Of a stretch of 64,000 bases of DNA, positions 49,570 through 59,220 are shown in pieces. The number at the start of each line of letters is the position of its first letter. Within the stretch, counting starts at the first letter, position 1. This DNA comes from Nitrosospira multiformis (lineage in GTDB: Bacteria > Pseudomonadota > Gammaproteobacteria > Burkholderiales > Nitrosomonadaceae), in contig NZ_FNKY01000001.1 of the NCBI RefSeq assembly GCF_900103165.1, forward strand, positions 2,976,001 to 3,040,000. Reading direction: 5' to 3'. The notes beneath the pieces were generated by a model. That model was not told the origin of the DNA, did not search any database, and saw only the letters and a program-made list of their open reading frames with translations. Both the position numbers and the translations under genes were made by a program.

Positions 49570-50970
49570 ATGATCCGTAAATTTCTCCACCGCGTTTTCG
49601 GCCACAAGCCATCTACTTCCGTTTCCGTTTCCCGCCCTCCCGCTGGTGTACACGTCATCTCGCGTAAGCAGCATGGCATTACACGCGACCACATCAATCC
49701 CTGTGCGCTAAAAGTTACCTCGGGCTTACAAGAAGCCGGGTACTCCGCTTTCGTCGTCGGTGGCGCGGCACGTGACTTGCTGCTGGGACTGGACCCGAAA
49801 GATTTTGATATTGCCACGAATGCCACGCCTGAGGAAGTGCGTGCTATTTTTCGCCGCTCCCGCATTATCGGCCGCCGTTTCCGCCTGGTGCACGTAATGT
49901 GCGGTGCCGAGACGGTGGAAGTTTCGACTTTCCGCGGCGACACGCTTGCCGGCGAGAACGATGGGGCCACCGCCAACGCGCATGCTGACGAGCATGGACG
50001 CCTTTTGCGGGACAATGTATTCGGCAGCCAGGAAGAGGACGCGAAACGGCGCGATTTTACTGTCAACGCATTGTTCTTTGATCCCGTCCATGAAGAGATC
50101 TGGGATTACCTGAACGGCTATGAAGACATCAAGGCGAAGCGCTTGCGTATCATCGGTGACCCTTTGCGGCGGTATCGGGAAGACCCGGTACGAATGCTGC
50201 GGGCCGTCCGGCTCGCAGCCAAGCTGGATATGCAGATAGACGCGGACACCGCCGCGCCTATCGGCGACCTTGCACCGCTATTGCAGAACGTGCCGCCATC
50301 GCGGCTATTCGACGAAATGCTAAAGCTGCTGCTGTCCGGTCACGCCTTGGCCTGTGTGATCGATTTACGCACACGCGGCTTACACCACGGTTTGCTGCCG
50401 ATGCTGGACGTCATACTGGAACAACCACTGGGTGAGCGTTTCATCACGCTCGCGCTCAAGAACACCGACGAACGCGTGCGGCATGAAAAACCGGTATCTC
50501 CCGGCTTCCTGTTTGCGGCTCTGTTGTGGCACGAAGTGCTTGCGGCATGGAATAACCGTCAAACCGCGGGAGAAAAAATGATTCCTGCTCTGCATCAAGC
50601 CATGGATGATGTACTGGCAGTGCAAAATAAAAAACTCGCGATTCCGCACCGCTACGATGCCATCATGAAGGAAATCTGGGCTATGCAGCCACGTTTTACC
50701 GGCAGATCGGGCCGCAGGCCATTTCGTTTACTGGAGCACCCTCGCTTCCGGGCCGCATATGATTTCATGCTGCTCCGTTGCGAAAGCGGCGAGATAGACA
50801 TGGAGCTGGGCGAGTGGTGGGAGGCGTTTCAACGCGCCGGCTCCGGCGAACGCGAAGCCATGCTACTCAAGGACGAAACGCAAAAGAAACGGAAAAGAAG
50901 TCGCAGCCGCCGCAAATCCGCATCCAGCGATGCGGAAAACGGCGGTACGGTTGCAGATACGGTGCAATAA
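49570..50970 (+). CDS. pcnB: Poly(A) polymerase I
   Basis: A 466-residue nucleotidyltransferase that adds poly(A) tails to RNA 3' ends and promotes decay. Seen: FVVGGAARDLLLGLDPKDFDIATNATPEEVRAIFRRSRIIGRRFRLVHV, with the G-G-x-x-R-D and D-x-D metal motifs; RRDFTVNALFFDP; and GDPLRRYREDPVRMLRAVRLAAKLD. The PcnB-type long C-terminus ends in a Lys/Arg-rich tail (KKRKRSRSRRKSASSD), which distinguishes it from a CCA-adding enzyme. It is the first gene of a pcnB-folK-kinase operon. Confidence 0.95.
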   Translation: MIRKFLHRVFGHKPSTSVSVSRPPAGVHVISRKQHGITRDHINPCALKVTSGLQEAGYSAFVVGGAARDLLLGLDPKDFDIATNATPEEVRAIFRRSRIIGRRFRLVHVMCGAETVEVSTFRGDTLAGENDGATANAHADEHGRLLRDNVFGSQEEDAKRRDFTVNALFFDPVHEEIWDYLNGYEDIKAKRLRIIGDPLRRYREDPVRMLRAVRLAAKLDMQIDADTAAPIGDLAPLLQNVPPSRLFDEMLKLLLSGHALACVIDLRTRGLHHGLLPMLDVILEQPLGERFITLALKNTDERVRHEKPVSPGFLFAALLWHEVLAAWNNRQTAGEKMIPALHQAMDDVLAVQNKKLAIPHRYDAIMKEIWAMQPRFTGRSGRRPFRLLEHPRFRAAYDFMLLRCESGEIDMELGEWWEAFQRAGSGEREAMLLKDETQKKRKRSRSRRKSASSDAENGGTVADTVQ

Positions 50971-50974
50971 ATTA

Positions 50975-51484
50975 ATGTCATTTGCCATATCGCAGCGGGT
51001 CCACCAAGCTTTTATTGCACTGGGCAGCAATCTGGATGACCCGGCATCCCATGTACGACAGGCCTTTGATGAATTGGCGCGTCTTCCTTCATGCCGCCTG
51101 CTGACGCACTCCGCACTTTATCGCACCGCACCGGTGGGGCGGCTTGATCAGCCAGATTTCATCAATGCGGTGGCGAAAATTGAAACCACCCTCACCCCGC
51201 ACAGCCTGCTTAAAGCACTACTTGAAGTCGAGTATTCCCACGGGCGCGTGCGCGAATATCCCAATGCTCCGCGAACGCTTGATCTGGATATATTGATGTA
51301 TGATGATCTGCAATGCGACGAGCCCGGTCTGATCCTACCGCATCCACGTATGCATCAACGGGCATTCGTGTTGCAGCCGCTTCTGGAAGTTGCGCCGGAT
51401 TGCCTTATTCCGGGGCGTGGCGCTGTTATTGAATTGCTGGCCGACTGCAGAGGTCAGCAAGTGAAACAAGAACAAAACAAATGA
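50975..51484 (+). CDS. folK: 6-hydroxymethyl-dihydropterin pyrophosphokinase
   Basis: 169 residues from the ATG at 50975, four bases after pcnB; an earlier in-frame start inside pcnB is rejected because the family starts close to AFIALGSNLDDP. It transfers pyrophosphate from ATP in folate synthesis. Seen: IALGSNLDDPASHVRQAFDEL, YRTAPVGRLDQPDFINAV, REYPNAPRTLDLDILMYDD (the HPPK signature) and LPHPRMHQRAFVLQPLLEV. Its stop overlaps the start of the next gene (ATGA). A pcnB-folK pair followed by a kinase and panBC is a common proteobacterial arrangement. Confidence 0.95.
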   Translation: MSFAISQRVHQAFIALGSNLDDPASHVRQAFDELARLPSCRLLTHSALYRTAPVGRLDQPDFINAVAKIETTLTPHSLLKALLEVEYSHGRVREYPNAPRTLDLDILMYDDLQCDEPGLILPHPRMHQRAFVLQPLLEVAPDCLIPGRGAVIELLADCRGQQVKQEQNK

Positions 51485-52122
51485 AACTGGAAAAATATCG
51501 CTACATCGTAGTCGAGGGTCCGATAGGCGTAGGTAAAACCAGTCTGGCGCAGCGCATGGCAAATCACCTGAACGGCGCACTGCTGTTGGAAAAGCCGGGC
51601 GAAAATCCATTTCTTGAGAAATTTTACGGCGATATTTCCCGCTATGCTCTGCCGACGCAATTATTTTTCCTGTTCCAGCGAGCGAGTCAATTGCAGAGTT
51701 TTGCGCAAATGGATATGTTTACCCAGGTAACGGTAAGCGACTTTCTGCTCGACAAGGATCAACTGTTTGCCAGGCTCACGCTAAGCGATGCCGAGTATGA
51801 GCTGTACCAGCAAATTTATCGTCACTTGCAGCCGCAGGCATCACCGCCAGACCTGGTGATTTATTTACAGGCTTCTCCCGCCACGCTGATTGAACGAGTG
51901 AAGCGGCGCGGCAATATGTTCGAGAAGAACATTTCTCAGGAATATCTTTGGCGGCTGGCTGAAAGTTATACTCGCTTCTTTCATCAATACGAGGATGCAC
52001 CAGTCATGATGATCAACAGCGAAAATCTCAATTTTGTCGATAGCCAGGAGGATTTCTATCTGTTGTTGCAACAACTGGAGCAGATGCGCAGCCCCCGGGA
52101 ATATTTCAATCGTGGAATCTAG
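51481..52122 (+). CDS. Deoxynucleoside kinase (deoxyadenosine/deoxyguanosine kinase family)
   Basis: 213 residues, P-loop kinase. Seen: YIVVEGPIGVGKTSLAQRMA (Walker A), LPTQLFFLFQRASQL, DFLLDKDQLFARLTLSDAEYELYQQIY (with the E/DRS-like region here SDFLLDKD), and the lid Arg segment ERVKRRGNMFEKNIS. It phosphorylates deoxynucleosides, or is an uncharacterised partner of the folate and pantothenate genes with which it usually clusters. Its TAG stop contributes the TA flanking the family C element just downstream. Confidence 0.87.
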   Translation: MKLEKYRYIVVEGPIGVGKTSLAQRMANHLNGALLLEKPGENPFLEKFYGDISRYALPTQLFFLFQRASQLQSFAQMDMFTQVTVSDFLLDKDQLFARLTLSDAEYELYQQIYRHLQPQASPPDLVIYLQASPATLIERVKRRGNMFEKNISQEYLWRLAESYTRFFHQYEDAPVMMINSENLNFVDSQEDFYLLLQQLEQMRSPREYFNRGI

Positions 52123-52312
52123 TATAGTACGTCAGAAATATTGTTACTTAAAAATGGCTAGATTGTCGCCATGCTGCGTTGCTCGTCGTTGCATATGAAT
52201 AACTATGCGCCTCCTCACGCCTTCCCTGACGCCAATCTAGCCATTTTTAACATCCCGTTCCTGGTTTATTAACTTGAATCTATCAGGTAACAATACTTCT
52301 GACGCACTACAC
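52122..52312. repeat. Family C miniature element related to IS630 (191 bp)
   Basis: Ends GTATAGTACGTCAGAA (left) and TTCTGACGCACTACAC (right) are inverted repeats, extended inward to GTTAC/GTAAC with three mismatches over 26 bases. They closely resemble the IS630 ends at 33693 and 34856, and TA flanks both sides (52120-52121 and 52313-52314). A second nested inverted repeat, AAAAATGGCTAGATTG with its complement, lies inside. There is no coding capacity: a MITE that the IS630 transposase could mobilise in trans. Confidence 0.75.
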
Positions 52313-52325
52313 TAGGAGTTCAGTT

Positions 52326-53117
52326 ATGCGTACTACACAAGGTGCTTTACAAAAAATGCGTGACGATGGAGAGAAAATTGCCATCCTCACCTGTTACGAT
52401 GCAAGCTTTGCGGTACTGCTGGAAAATGCCGGTGTCGATATTCTGCTGGTGGGTGACTCGCTGGGCAATGTTCTCCAGGGTGAAGAAACGACTCTCCCCG
52501 TCACTCTGGATGACATGATCTATCACACACGTTGTGTGGCACGCGGATCAAGCAAAGCGTTCATCATGGCCGACATGCCGTTCGGTACATCTCAAGTGGC
52601 TCCGGAAGATACTTTTGAGAATGCCGCCGAGCTCATGGCTGCAGGCGCCAATATGGTCAAGATCGAGGGCGGCAGCGTCATGGCGGAAACGGTGGAATTC
52701 CTGACCCGGCGCGGTATCCCGGTTTGCGCTCATATCGGTTTGACACCCCAATCGGTCAATCAACTGGGCGGCTACACGGTACAAGGTAAAACCGACCACC
52801 AGGCAAAGCAATTGCTGGAAGACGCGGTTGCCCTGGAAAAGGCAGGAGCGGGTATGTTGCTGATGGAGGTTGTTCCCGCCGCGCTCGCCAAAAAAGTTAC
52901 CAAGAAACTGTCCATCCCCACTATCGGCATTGGCGCCGGCATAGATTGCTCGGCGCAGGTACTGGTACTTTATGACATGCTGGGTATCTATTCCGGCAAG
53001 AAAGCCCGGTTTATGAGGAATTTCATGATCGGCGCAACCAGCATTGAGGAGGCGGTGGCAAATTACGTCAGGTCAGTCAAAACTGGAGAGTTTCCAGCGC
53101 CTGAGCATGCATTCTGA
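52326..53117 (+). CDS. panB: 3-methyl-2-oxobutanoate hydroxymethyltransferase
   Basis: A 263-residue TIM-barrel enzyme making ketopantoate from ketoisovalerate and methylene-THF. Seen: [45 protein letters not shown] (metal-binding Asp), [58 protein letters not shown] and [24 protein letters not shown]. An AGGAG immediately follows the family C element, eight bases before the ATG, so the promoter must lie in or before that element. It pairs with panC. Confidence 0.96.
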   Translation: MRTTQGALQKMRDDGEKIAILTCYDASFAVLLENAGVDILLVGDSLGNVLQGEETTLPVTLDDMIYHTRCVARGSSKAFIMADMPFGTSQVAPEDTFENAAELMAAGANMVKIEGGSVMAETVEFLTRRGIPVCAHIGLTPQSVNQLGGYTVQGKTDHQAKQLLEDAVALEKAGAGMLLMEVVPAALAKKVTKKLSIPTIGIGAGIDCSAQVLVLYDMLGIYSGKKARFMRNFMIGATSIEEAVANYVRSVKTGEFPAPEHAF

Positions 53118-53131
53118 GTTGTGGATAGAGA

Positions 53132-53962
53132 GTGGAAATTATCACCGAGATCTCATCCTTGCGCAGCCGCCTCAAGCATGAACCTCCGATTGCTTTTGTT
53201 CCCACCATGGGCGGTTTGCACGAAGGCCATTTATCGCTGATTCGGATCGCGCAACAAAAAGCAGACTGTGTGGTGGCGAGTATTTTTGTTAATCGCCTGC
53301 AATTTGCACCGGCAGAGGACTTTGATCAGTATCCACGTGCTTTGGCAGATGACTGTGAGTTATTGAAGAATCAAGGCGTTGATGTATTATTTGCGCCCGA
53401 TGAGAAGAGCCTTTACCCTGTGCGGCAGGAATTCATGCTGGAACCTCCGCCAGTAGCGAATATGCTGGAAGGCGAGTTTCGTCCCGGATTCTTCCGTGGG
53501 GTAGCGACGGTCGTACTGAAGCTTTTCAATATCGTGCAACCCCACGTGGCGATTTTCGGAAAAAAAGACTACCAGCAACTGCATATCATGCGTGAACTCA
53601 TACGGCAATTCAATTTACCTCTGGAAATTATTGGGGGCGAAACCGTGCGTGCATCGGACAACCTGGCGTTGAGCTCGCGTAATCGCTATCTGTCAAACGA
53701 TGAACGAGCCGAGGCGGTGCGGCTTTATCGGGTTTTATCGCAAATCAAACGGGAAATAGAGCACGGCAACAGAAATTTTCATGCATTGCAGCAAAGCGCA
53801 AAAGATGACCTCGACGCTCATGGCTGGAAGACGGACTATATCGTGGTGCGGCAGCGCGATACACTGATTCCGGCACGAGAGGATGATGGCGATATGGTGG
53901 TGCTTGGCGCTGCGCGGCTAGGTCAGACCCGGTTGATAGATAACCTGGAAGTGTCCGTGTGA
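53132..53962 (+). CDS. panC: Pantothenate synthetase
   Basis: 276 residues from a GTG start 14 bases after panB. It condenses pantoate and beta-alanine with ATP. Seen: [19 protein letters not shown] (HIGH-like), [20 protein letters not shown] (the usual VNPLQF has Arg for Pro here), [35 protein letters not shown], and LSSRNRYLS (KMSKS-like). With panB it provides the pantothenate branch; no panD or panE is seen in the window. Confidence 0.95.
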   Translation: MEIITEISSLRSRLKHEPPIAFVPTMGGLHEGHLSLIRIAQQKADCVVASIFVNRLQFAPAEDFDQYPRALADDCELLKNQGVDVLFAPDEKSLYPVRQEFMLEPPPVANMLEGEFRPGFFRGVATVVLKLFNIVQPHVAIFGKKDYQQLHIMRELIRQFNLPLEIIGGETVRASDNLALSSRNRYLSNDERAEAVRLYRVLSQIKREIEHGNRNFHALQQSAKDDLDAHGWKTDYIVVRQRDTLIPAREDDGDMVVLGAARLGQTRLIDNLEVSV

Positions 53963-54071
53963 ATCTGAACGGAGTAATGGGGTAACGATGCTATACGTCA
54001 CTGCTGTATTCTCAAGTTTACTTTATGGGCTTGAAATGGAACCTGAATCCTTATCCACAGCAAGATCATTT

Positions 54072-54668
54072 CTATTTCGGGCAGTTTGCGATACACCGCT
54101 CCTCCACGATTTTCCTCCCGCCGCAACTTAAAAAACAAGCGTCCTGAACTGATTGACATCCGCATTCAACCTCGCATTGTTCGTAGCGCAGACGATCAAA
54201 CTCTCTGTTACGATCCGGCGTGATTGGCGGTGCGGGCTGATAATAGAAAGGATAGGAATATCCCAAGCCATAATAGGGTCCTCCCCATCCCCACGGTGAT
54301 CCGCTCCATCCCCAGGGTGATCCACCCCAGCCGCCCCCCCACCCTAATCCGGCGCGACCCCACCCCAAAAAGCGTGAATTCATCCGCTGCCGGTAGCTAC
54401 TGAGCTCATTTTCATAGCGCTGTACCGCTTTGTTGTATCGCTCGTCCGCAAGCGGTTCGATACGCTTCAGACACGATTGATAAACGGATGTACAGCGTTG
54501 CTGGCATGCCTCCAGTTTCTGCGTACATTTTTCCAGGCATATTCCACTTGCGGGGTCGGTGGGCGGTTCATAGCGATGCATGATCTGATAACGGGGAGCG
54601 AACATGACGCACCCGGAAAGGCCGCTTATCAAAATGGCAAGAACAATGGCGCGCGGAATTGAAATCAT
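54072..54668 (-). CDS. Cys-rich lipoprotein with a Trp/Gly/Pro repeat segment
   Basis: 198 residues. The signal AIVLAILISGLSGC ends in a lipobox (LSGC), so it should be a lipoprotein. Region 1 (about 40-75) has paired Cys (CLEKCTQKLEACQQRC, SVYQSCLKRI). A helical stretch follows, then a repeat region (about 108-140) of GWGGSPWGW-type units and aromatic PYYGLGYSYPFYYQP. The C-terminus is again Cys-rich (YEQCEVECGCQSVQDACFLSCGG, CIANCPK). About twelve Cys suggest disulfides or metal binding. I do not recognise a named family. Confidence 0.7.
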   Translation of the reverse strand: MISIPRAIVLAILISGLSGCVMFAPRYQIMHRYEPPTDPASGICLEKCTQKLEACQQRCTSVYQSCLKRIEPLADERYNKAVQRYENELSSYRQRMNSRFLGWGRAGLGWGGGWGGSPWGWSGSPWGWGGPYYGLGYSYPFYYQPAPPITPDRNREFDRLRYEQCEVECGCQSVQDACFLSCGGRKIVEERCIANCPK

Positions 54669-55310
54669 GCTTATTTTTTCTATTAAACGTGTAGCTTCCG
54701 TTTCTTGATAACGTGCCGGGTTATGTAAAAGTTTACCAAAATAGCGCGTTAGCGTAGTTAATGGTCTGAATGCAGATTTGTCATTTAAGCGTGTTGAAAA
54801 GTAGCGTTCAATGAGTTCTTGGACTGGCTTACCGCATTACAGCGCTTGGCCAGCTGCTTCTCGAGTTAAGGCCTGGTGCCTGGAATATCATACAACCTAT
54901 TGATATCACTTTTAATTTTATCCGTCTCCATTTGGAGACACAAGCTATTGATTTATTATCAATAACTTATGCCACTTCATCGATTTCGCGTTGCCGGGCA
55001 GCAACAGTATCAGCCGGTTCTCTTCCATCTTATATAGTAATCCATTGTTTTATATAAATAATTAAATCTGGCATGATAAATGCTTTATTTGTTAAATAGC
55101 GAGTTACTGAATATGTGGCTCATAACATTCAATCCATGGAGGCAGTCAACGGGATAAATAGAAACATCGAACCAAAGACCGATTGTAATAGCACCGATCC
55201 GGCGCAGTTGATTGACTGTCCGGATTGATCTTGAAATCTGTCTTAAATAGCGTCATGGTCGAAGGATTGACTTTGGCAAAACAGCAATAACATATGGAGG
55301 TACTTTCATT
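54669..55310. other. Long AT-rich upstream region of the Crp-family gene with two palindromes
   Basis: About 640 bases, no gene called. It contains GTCTCC-ATTT-GGAGAC (54924-54939) and TATTGAT-TTATT-ATCAATA (54946-54964) almost side by side. The second resembles an FNR/Crp-type TTGAT...ATCAA site but has a five-base rather than four-base spacer. Either may be an operator for the regulator gene about 350 bases downstream. Confidence 0.4.
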
Positions 55311-56087
55311 ATGTTTCCACTGCAAAGTCCGAAGCAAAACCAAATTCTTGCGGCCCTGCCTGCGGAAGATTATGCGAGACTTCTGCCATATCTTGAGTCC
55401 ACATTCATGTCGTTGGGGCAAGTGATCTATGAACCCGGCGCTTCGATTAATCATTTGTATTTCCCGACCACCAGCATTTTTGCGCCGGTATACGGCGTGG
55501 AAAATGGGACTTCGGTGCGGCTTGCGATCATTGGCAACGAGGGACTTGCCGGTATTTCGGCTCTCTTGGGTGGTGGCGGCATGCCCGGCGGAGTTGTGGT
55601 ACAAAGCGCGGGCAACGCCTATCGAGTCAAGACGAACATACTAAAAAAGGAATTCGATTCACGCGGCAAATTTCAACGGCTGGTGCTGCATTACACCCAG
55701 GCGCTGATTACTCAAACCGCGCAGAACGCGGTGTGCAACCGGCACCATAATATAGAACAACAGCTAGGCCGTTTCCTGTTGATGAGCCTGGATCGATTAT
55801 CGGGCAACGAGTTGCAAATGACGCATGAACAGATAGCGATCATGTTGGGCGTGCGCAGGGAGAGTGTGACTCAGGCCGCGCTTAAACTGCAGACGATCGG
55901 AGCGATTCGATATAGCCGCGGTCATATCACCGTCCTGGATCGCGAGGAGCTGGAAGATTCCGTATGCGAATGTTATGCGGTGGTAAACAATGAATACGAG
56001 CGCCTGTTACCCCATCGCTCGCTTTCCGATCCCGCTCCTGCAACGGCTAAACGCTGCGTCAGCAGAGAACTCTGGACTGTAAACTGA
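55311..56087 (+). CDS. Crp/Fnr-family transcriptional regulator
   Basis: 258 residues, start supported by GGAGG. An N-terminal cyclic-nucleotide-binding-like domain (about 15-130; LESTFMSLGQVIYEPGASINHLYFPTTSIFAPVYGVENGTSVRLAIIGNEGLAGISALLGG) is followed by a long helix and a winged-helix DNA-binding domain (about 165-235; MTHEQIAIMLGVRRESVTQAALKLQTIGAIRYSRGHITVLDREEL). It lacks the N-terminal Cys cluster of FNR and the canonical cAMP-pocket RxS, so the ligand is unknown. It is a single gene with a long leader region. Confidence 0.88.
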   Translation: MFPLQSPKQNQILAALPAEDYARLLPYLESTFMSLGQVIYEPGASINHLYFPTTSIFAPVYGVENGTSVRLAIIGNEGLAGISALLGGGGMPGGVVVQSAGNAYRVKTNILKKEFDSRGKFQRLVLHYTQALITQTAQNAVCNRHHNIEQQLGRFLLMSLDRLSGNELQMTHEQIAIMLGVRRESVTQAALKLQTIGAIRYSRGHITVLDREELEDSVCECYAVVNNEYERLLPHRSLSDPAPATAKRCVSRELWTVN

Positions 56088-56191
56088 GGAGAGCCCCGGA
56101 CTATTCAGCGAAAACCAATTCGCCCTCCCCCTGATCTTGGTTTGAGCTGTGTAGTCCGGCTTGTTGCATAAAGATGAAACCATTCTCCGTT

Positions 56192-59020
56192 TCAGGCCCT
56201 CATGAGTTCCCTGAGAACATAAGGTAATATGCCGCCGTGCCTATAATAGTCTACCTCAATGGCGGTATCAATTCTGCTCAACAAATCGATCTCGCGGCGC
56301 GAACCATCATTGCCGTGAATCACCAATGTCACGCTCTGCTGCGGGCGAATATCATCCAGGCCTAGAAGATCGAATTGTTCATCGCCTTTGATGCTCAATG
56401 ATTGAGCACTGGCATTTTCCTTGAATTGCAATGGCAATACACCCATGCCAACGAGATTGCTGCGGTGTATCCGCTCAAAGCTGCGGGCGATTACTGCCTT
56501 GACGCCGAGTAACTGGGTTCCTTTCGCGGCCCAATCACGGCTCGAACCAGCGCCGTACTCCTCTCCTCCAAATACCACCGTCGGTACGCCATCCGAAATA
56601 TATTCCATGGCAGCATCATAAATACTCATTTGACGGCCATCCGGCTGATGCAGGGTGATGCCCCCTTCGCTACCGGGTATCATCAGATTTTTAATGCGTA
56701 TGTTGGCAAAAGTGCCGCGCATCATCACATCATGATTGCCGCGGCGCGCCCCGTAGCTGTTGAAGTCGGACTTCGAAACGCCGCTCGCAAGCAAGTATTG
56801 GCCTGCGGGGGAGGTATCCTTAATGGAACCAGCGGGACTGATATGATCGGTGGTTACGGAATCACCGAATATGCCCAGCACGCGCGCGTTGCGTATTCCG
56901 CCGGGTCGTTCCGGCTGCATGGAAAAATTCTGGAAGAACGGCGGTTCGGCAATATAGGTGGATTTCGGCCAGTCATACACTTGCCCCGAAACCGATGATA
57001 TATTGTTCCACAACGGATGATTTTTGGTGAGATTGCTGTAGAGTCGGCGAAACGTTTCCGCGTTGGCGGCGAATTTCATCAACCCATGAATTTCGCCCTC
57101 GCTCGGCCAGACATCACCGAGCCAGACAGGTTTATTATCCTCGCCAAAACCCAGCGGTTCAGTCATCAAATCCTTGAGCATGGTACCCGCGATCGCGTAT
57201 GCCACCACCAGCGGTGGAGAAGCGAGAAAGTTGGCGCGGATGTTGGGGTGAATTCTTGCCTCAAAGTTGCGATTACCCGAGAGTACCGCGGCACACACCA
57301 GATTATTGGTCACCACAGCTTCTTCGATAGGCTCCGACAATGGCCCCGAATTGCCAATACAGGTTGTGCAGCCATAGCCCGCCAGACTAAAGCCGAGTTT
57401 CTCGAGATAAGGCAGCAGACCGGCGGCGGTGAGATATTCCGTCACCACGCGTGATCCTGGGGCAAGCGATGTCTTGATATGCGGCTTCACTGTCAGCCCC
57501 TTCTCTACCGCCTTCTTTGCCAGCAGGCCGGCAGCGATCAGCACGCTGGGGTTCGAAGTGTTCGTGCACGATGTGATGGCCGCGATCAGAATATCGCCGT
57601 GACCAAGATTAAACGGGGCTTCCGGTATACATAATGGCGCTTCTTCTATTGCCAGTATCGGACGATTGTCGACCATCTCCGTAATATTCATTTCGGTGCC
57701 CGGTCGCACCGCATGCCGGCTTGAGCCGCCAGTGATGGCCTCCATGTCGTTATGGCGGTCATCGCAGCCGCGCACTGGATAACTTTGACTCAGATCCGTT
57801 GCCTTTCTGCCATAACCGCCTTCCATAACGGGTTTGGCGAAGAGCTCAGTGAACCTGGATTTGATGTTGCCGATCTCGATACGATCCTGGGGGCGTCTCG
57901 GCCCGGCCAGTGAGGGCGCGACTGTGCCCAGATCGAGCTCCAGTTCACGCGTGTAATCGATGTCGCCCTTGCGGGGGATACCATACATCCCCTGAGCTTT
58001 GAAGTAGGATTGAAGCATGGTGACTTCCTCTTCGCTACGCCCTGTACCCCTGAAATACTCGATGGTGGCATCATCCACCGGAAAGAAACCCATGGTGGCG
58101 CCATATTCAGGCGCCATATTGGCGATCGTGGCGCGATCGGGTACCCGCAGCGATGCGGTACCTTCACCAAAAAATTCCACAAACTTTCCCACCACATTGG
58201 CTTTGCGCAACATCTCGGTAACCGTGAGCACCAGATCGGTGGCGGTCACGCCGCCACGCAACTGGCCGGTCAGATTCACACCCACCACGTCCGGCGTAAG
58301 AAAGTAAACCGGTTGCCCAAGCATTCCGGCCTCCGCTTCGATGCCGCCGACACCCCAGCCGACCACACCGATACCATTGATCATGGTGGTATGCGAATCG
58401 GTACCAACCAGTGTATCGGGATACACCACACCGTCTTTCTGGTGCACTCCGCGGGCGAGATATTCCAGATTCACCTGGTGCACAATACCGATTCCGGGGG
58501 GCACTACCTTGAATGTATCAAATGCCTGCATACCCCATTTTATGAACTGGTAGCGCTCATTATTGCGATGGAATTCAATTTCCATATTGAGATTGAGTGC
58601 CTGTTTATTGCCGTAGTAATCGACCTGGACCGAGTGGTCGACCACCAGATCTACCGGCACCAGCGGTTCAACGAGCTTGGGATCCCTGCCCATCTTTTTT
58701 GCTACGCCGCGCATCGCCGCCAGATCTACAAGGAGTGGCACACCGGTGAAATCCTGCAATACGATCCGGGATACAACAAAAGGAATCTCATCCGTCCGTG
58801 CGGCGCCGGGCTGCCAGCTTGCCAATTGCTTTACATGAGCTTCGGTGATTTTCCTGCCGTCGCAATTGCGCAAGACCGACTCCAGCACGATGCGAATGGA
58901 AACCGGCAACCGCGAAATCTTGCCCACACCCGACGCTTCCAGGGCGGGGAGAGAATAGAATTTTGCTTTCTTGCCCGCAGCGAGAGGAAACGCTTTTCGC
59001 GTATTGAACAAATTATGCAT
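56192..59020 (-). CDS. acnA: Aconitate hydratase A
   Basis: A 942-residue [4Fe-4S] enzyme of the TCA cycle. Seen: [66 protein letters not shown], the cluster Cys in [18 protein letters not shown] and [18 protein letters not shown], and the C-terminal swivelling domain ([73 protein letters not shown]). It is somewhat longer than E. coli AcnA (891). Since prpD lies 4 kb away, AcnD (2-methylcitrate pathway) was considered, but the sequence and length read as AcnA. Confidence 0.93.
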   Translation of the reverse strand: MHNLFNTRKAFPLAAGKKAKFYSLPALEASGVGKISRLPVSIRIVLESVLRNCDGRKITEAHVKQLASWQPGAARTDEIPFVVSRIVLQDFTGVPLLVDLAAMRGVAKKMGRDPKLVEPLVPVDLVVDHSVQVDYYGNKQALNLNMEIEFHRNNERYQFIKWGMQAFDTFKVVPPGIGIVHQVNLEYLARGVHQKDGVVYPDTLVGTDSHTTMINGIGVVGWGVGGIEAEAGMLGQPVYFLTPDVVGVNLTGQLRGGVTATDLVLTVTEMLRKANVVGKFVEFFGEGTASLRVPDRATIANMAPEYGATMGFFPVDDATIEYFRGTGRSEEEVTMLQSYFKAQGMYGIPRKGDIDYTRELELDLGTVAPSLAGPRRPQDRIEIGNIKSRFTELFAKPVMEGGYGRKATDLSQSYPVRGCDDRHNDMEAITGGSSRHAVRPGTEMNITEMVDNRPILAIEEAPLCIPEAPFNLGHGDILIAAITSCTNTSNPSVLIAAGLLAKKAVEKGLTVKPHIKTSLAPGSRVVTEYLTAAGLLPYLEKLGFSLAGYGCTTCIGNSGPLSEPIEEAVVTNNLVCAAVLSGNRNFEARIHPNIRANFLASPPLVVAYAIAGTMLKDLMTEPLGFGEDNKPVWLGDVWPSEGEIHGLMKFAANAETFRRLYSNLTKNHPLWNNISSVSGQVYDWPKSTYIAEPPFFQNFSMQPERPGGIRNARVLGIFGDSVTTDHISPAGSIKDTSPAGQYLLASGVSKSDFNSYGARRGNHDVMMRGTFANIRIKNLMIPGSEGGITLHQPDGRQMSIYDAAMEYISDGVPTVVFGGEEYGAGSSRDWAAKGTQLLGVKAVIARSFERIHRSNLVGMGVLPLQFKENASAQSLSIKGDEQFDLLGLDDIRPQQSVTLVIHGNDGSRREIDLLSRIDTAIEVDYYRHGGILPYVLRELMRA

Positions 59021-59220
59021 TATGGTGATACTCCTTCAAAATAGTGCTCCGGATCGCGAAAAACTAAAAAACATAAAGACATGGGACGATCATTGCTTTG
59101 AATCGGACCAAGGTCTCTTGAAAAAATTCCTGGCGCTCCTTCAGACTGCTTCTCAATGAACCCGAGTCTGGCAAAGCGGCATCCGTATTATTTTTACATT
59201 TTGTTTTCCAATTTTAAATT

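Noticed and set aside
52326-53962. Riboswitch or attenuator before panB
   Set aside because: The upstream region is fully accounted for by the IS630-like miniature element and a ribosome site.
56096-56159. CCGGACTA...TAGTCCGG pair between the convergent regulator and acnA genes as a terminator
   Set aside because: An eight-base stem with a loop of about 48 bases and no T-run; too weak to call.
58010-59044. A 344-codon open frame on the plus strand opposite acnA
   Set aside because: It lies wholly antisense to well-conserved acnA codons and has no ribosome site or recognisable domain; a shadow frame.
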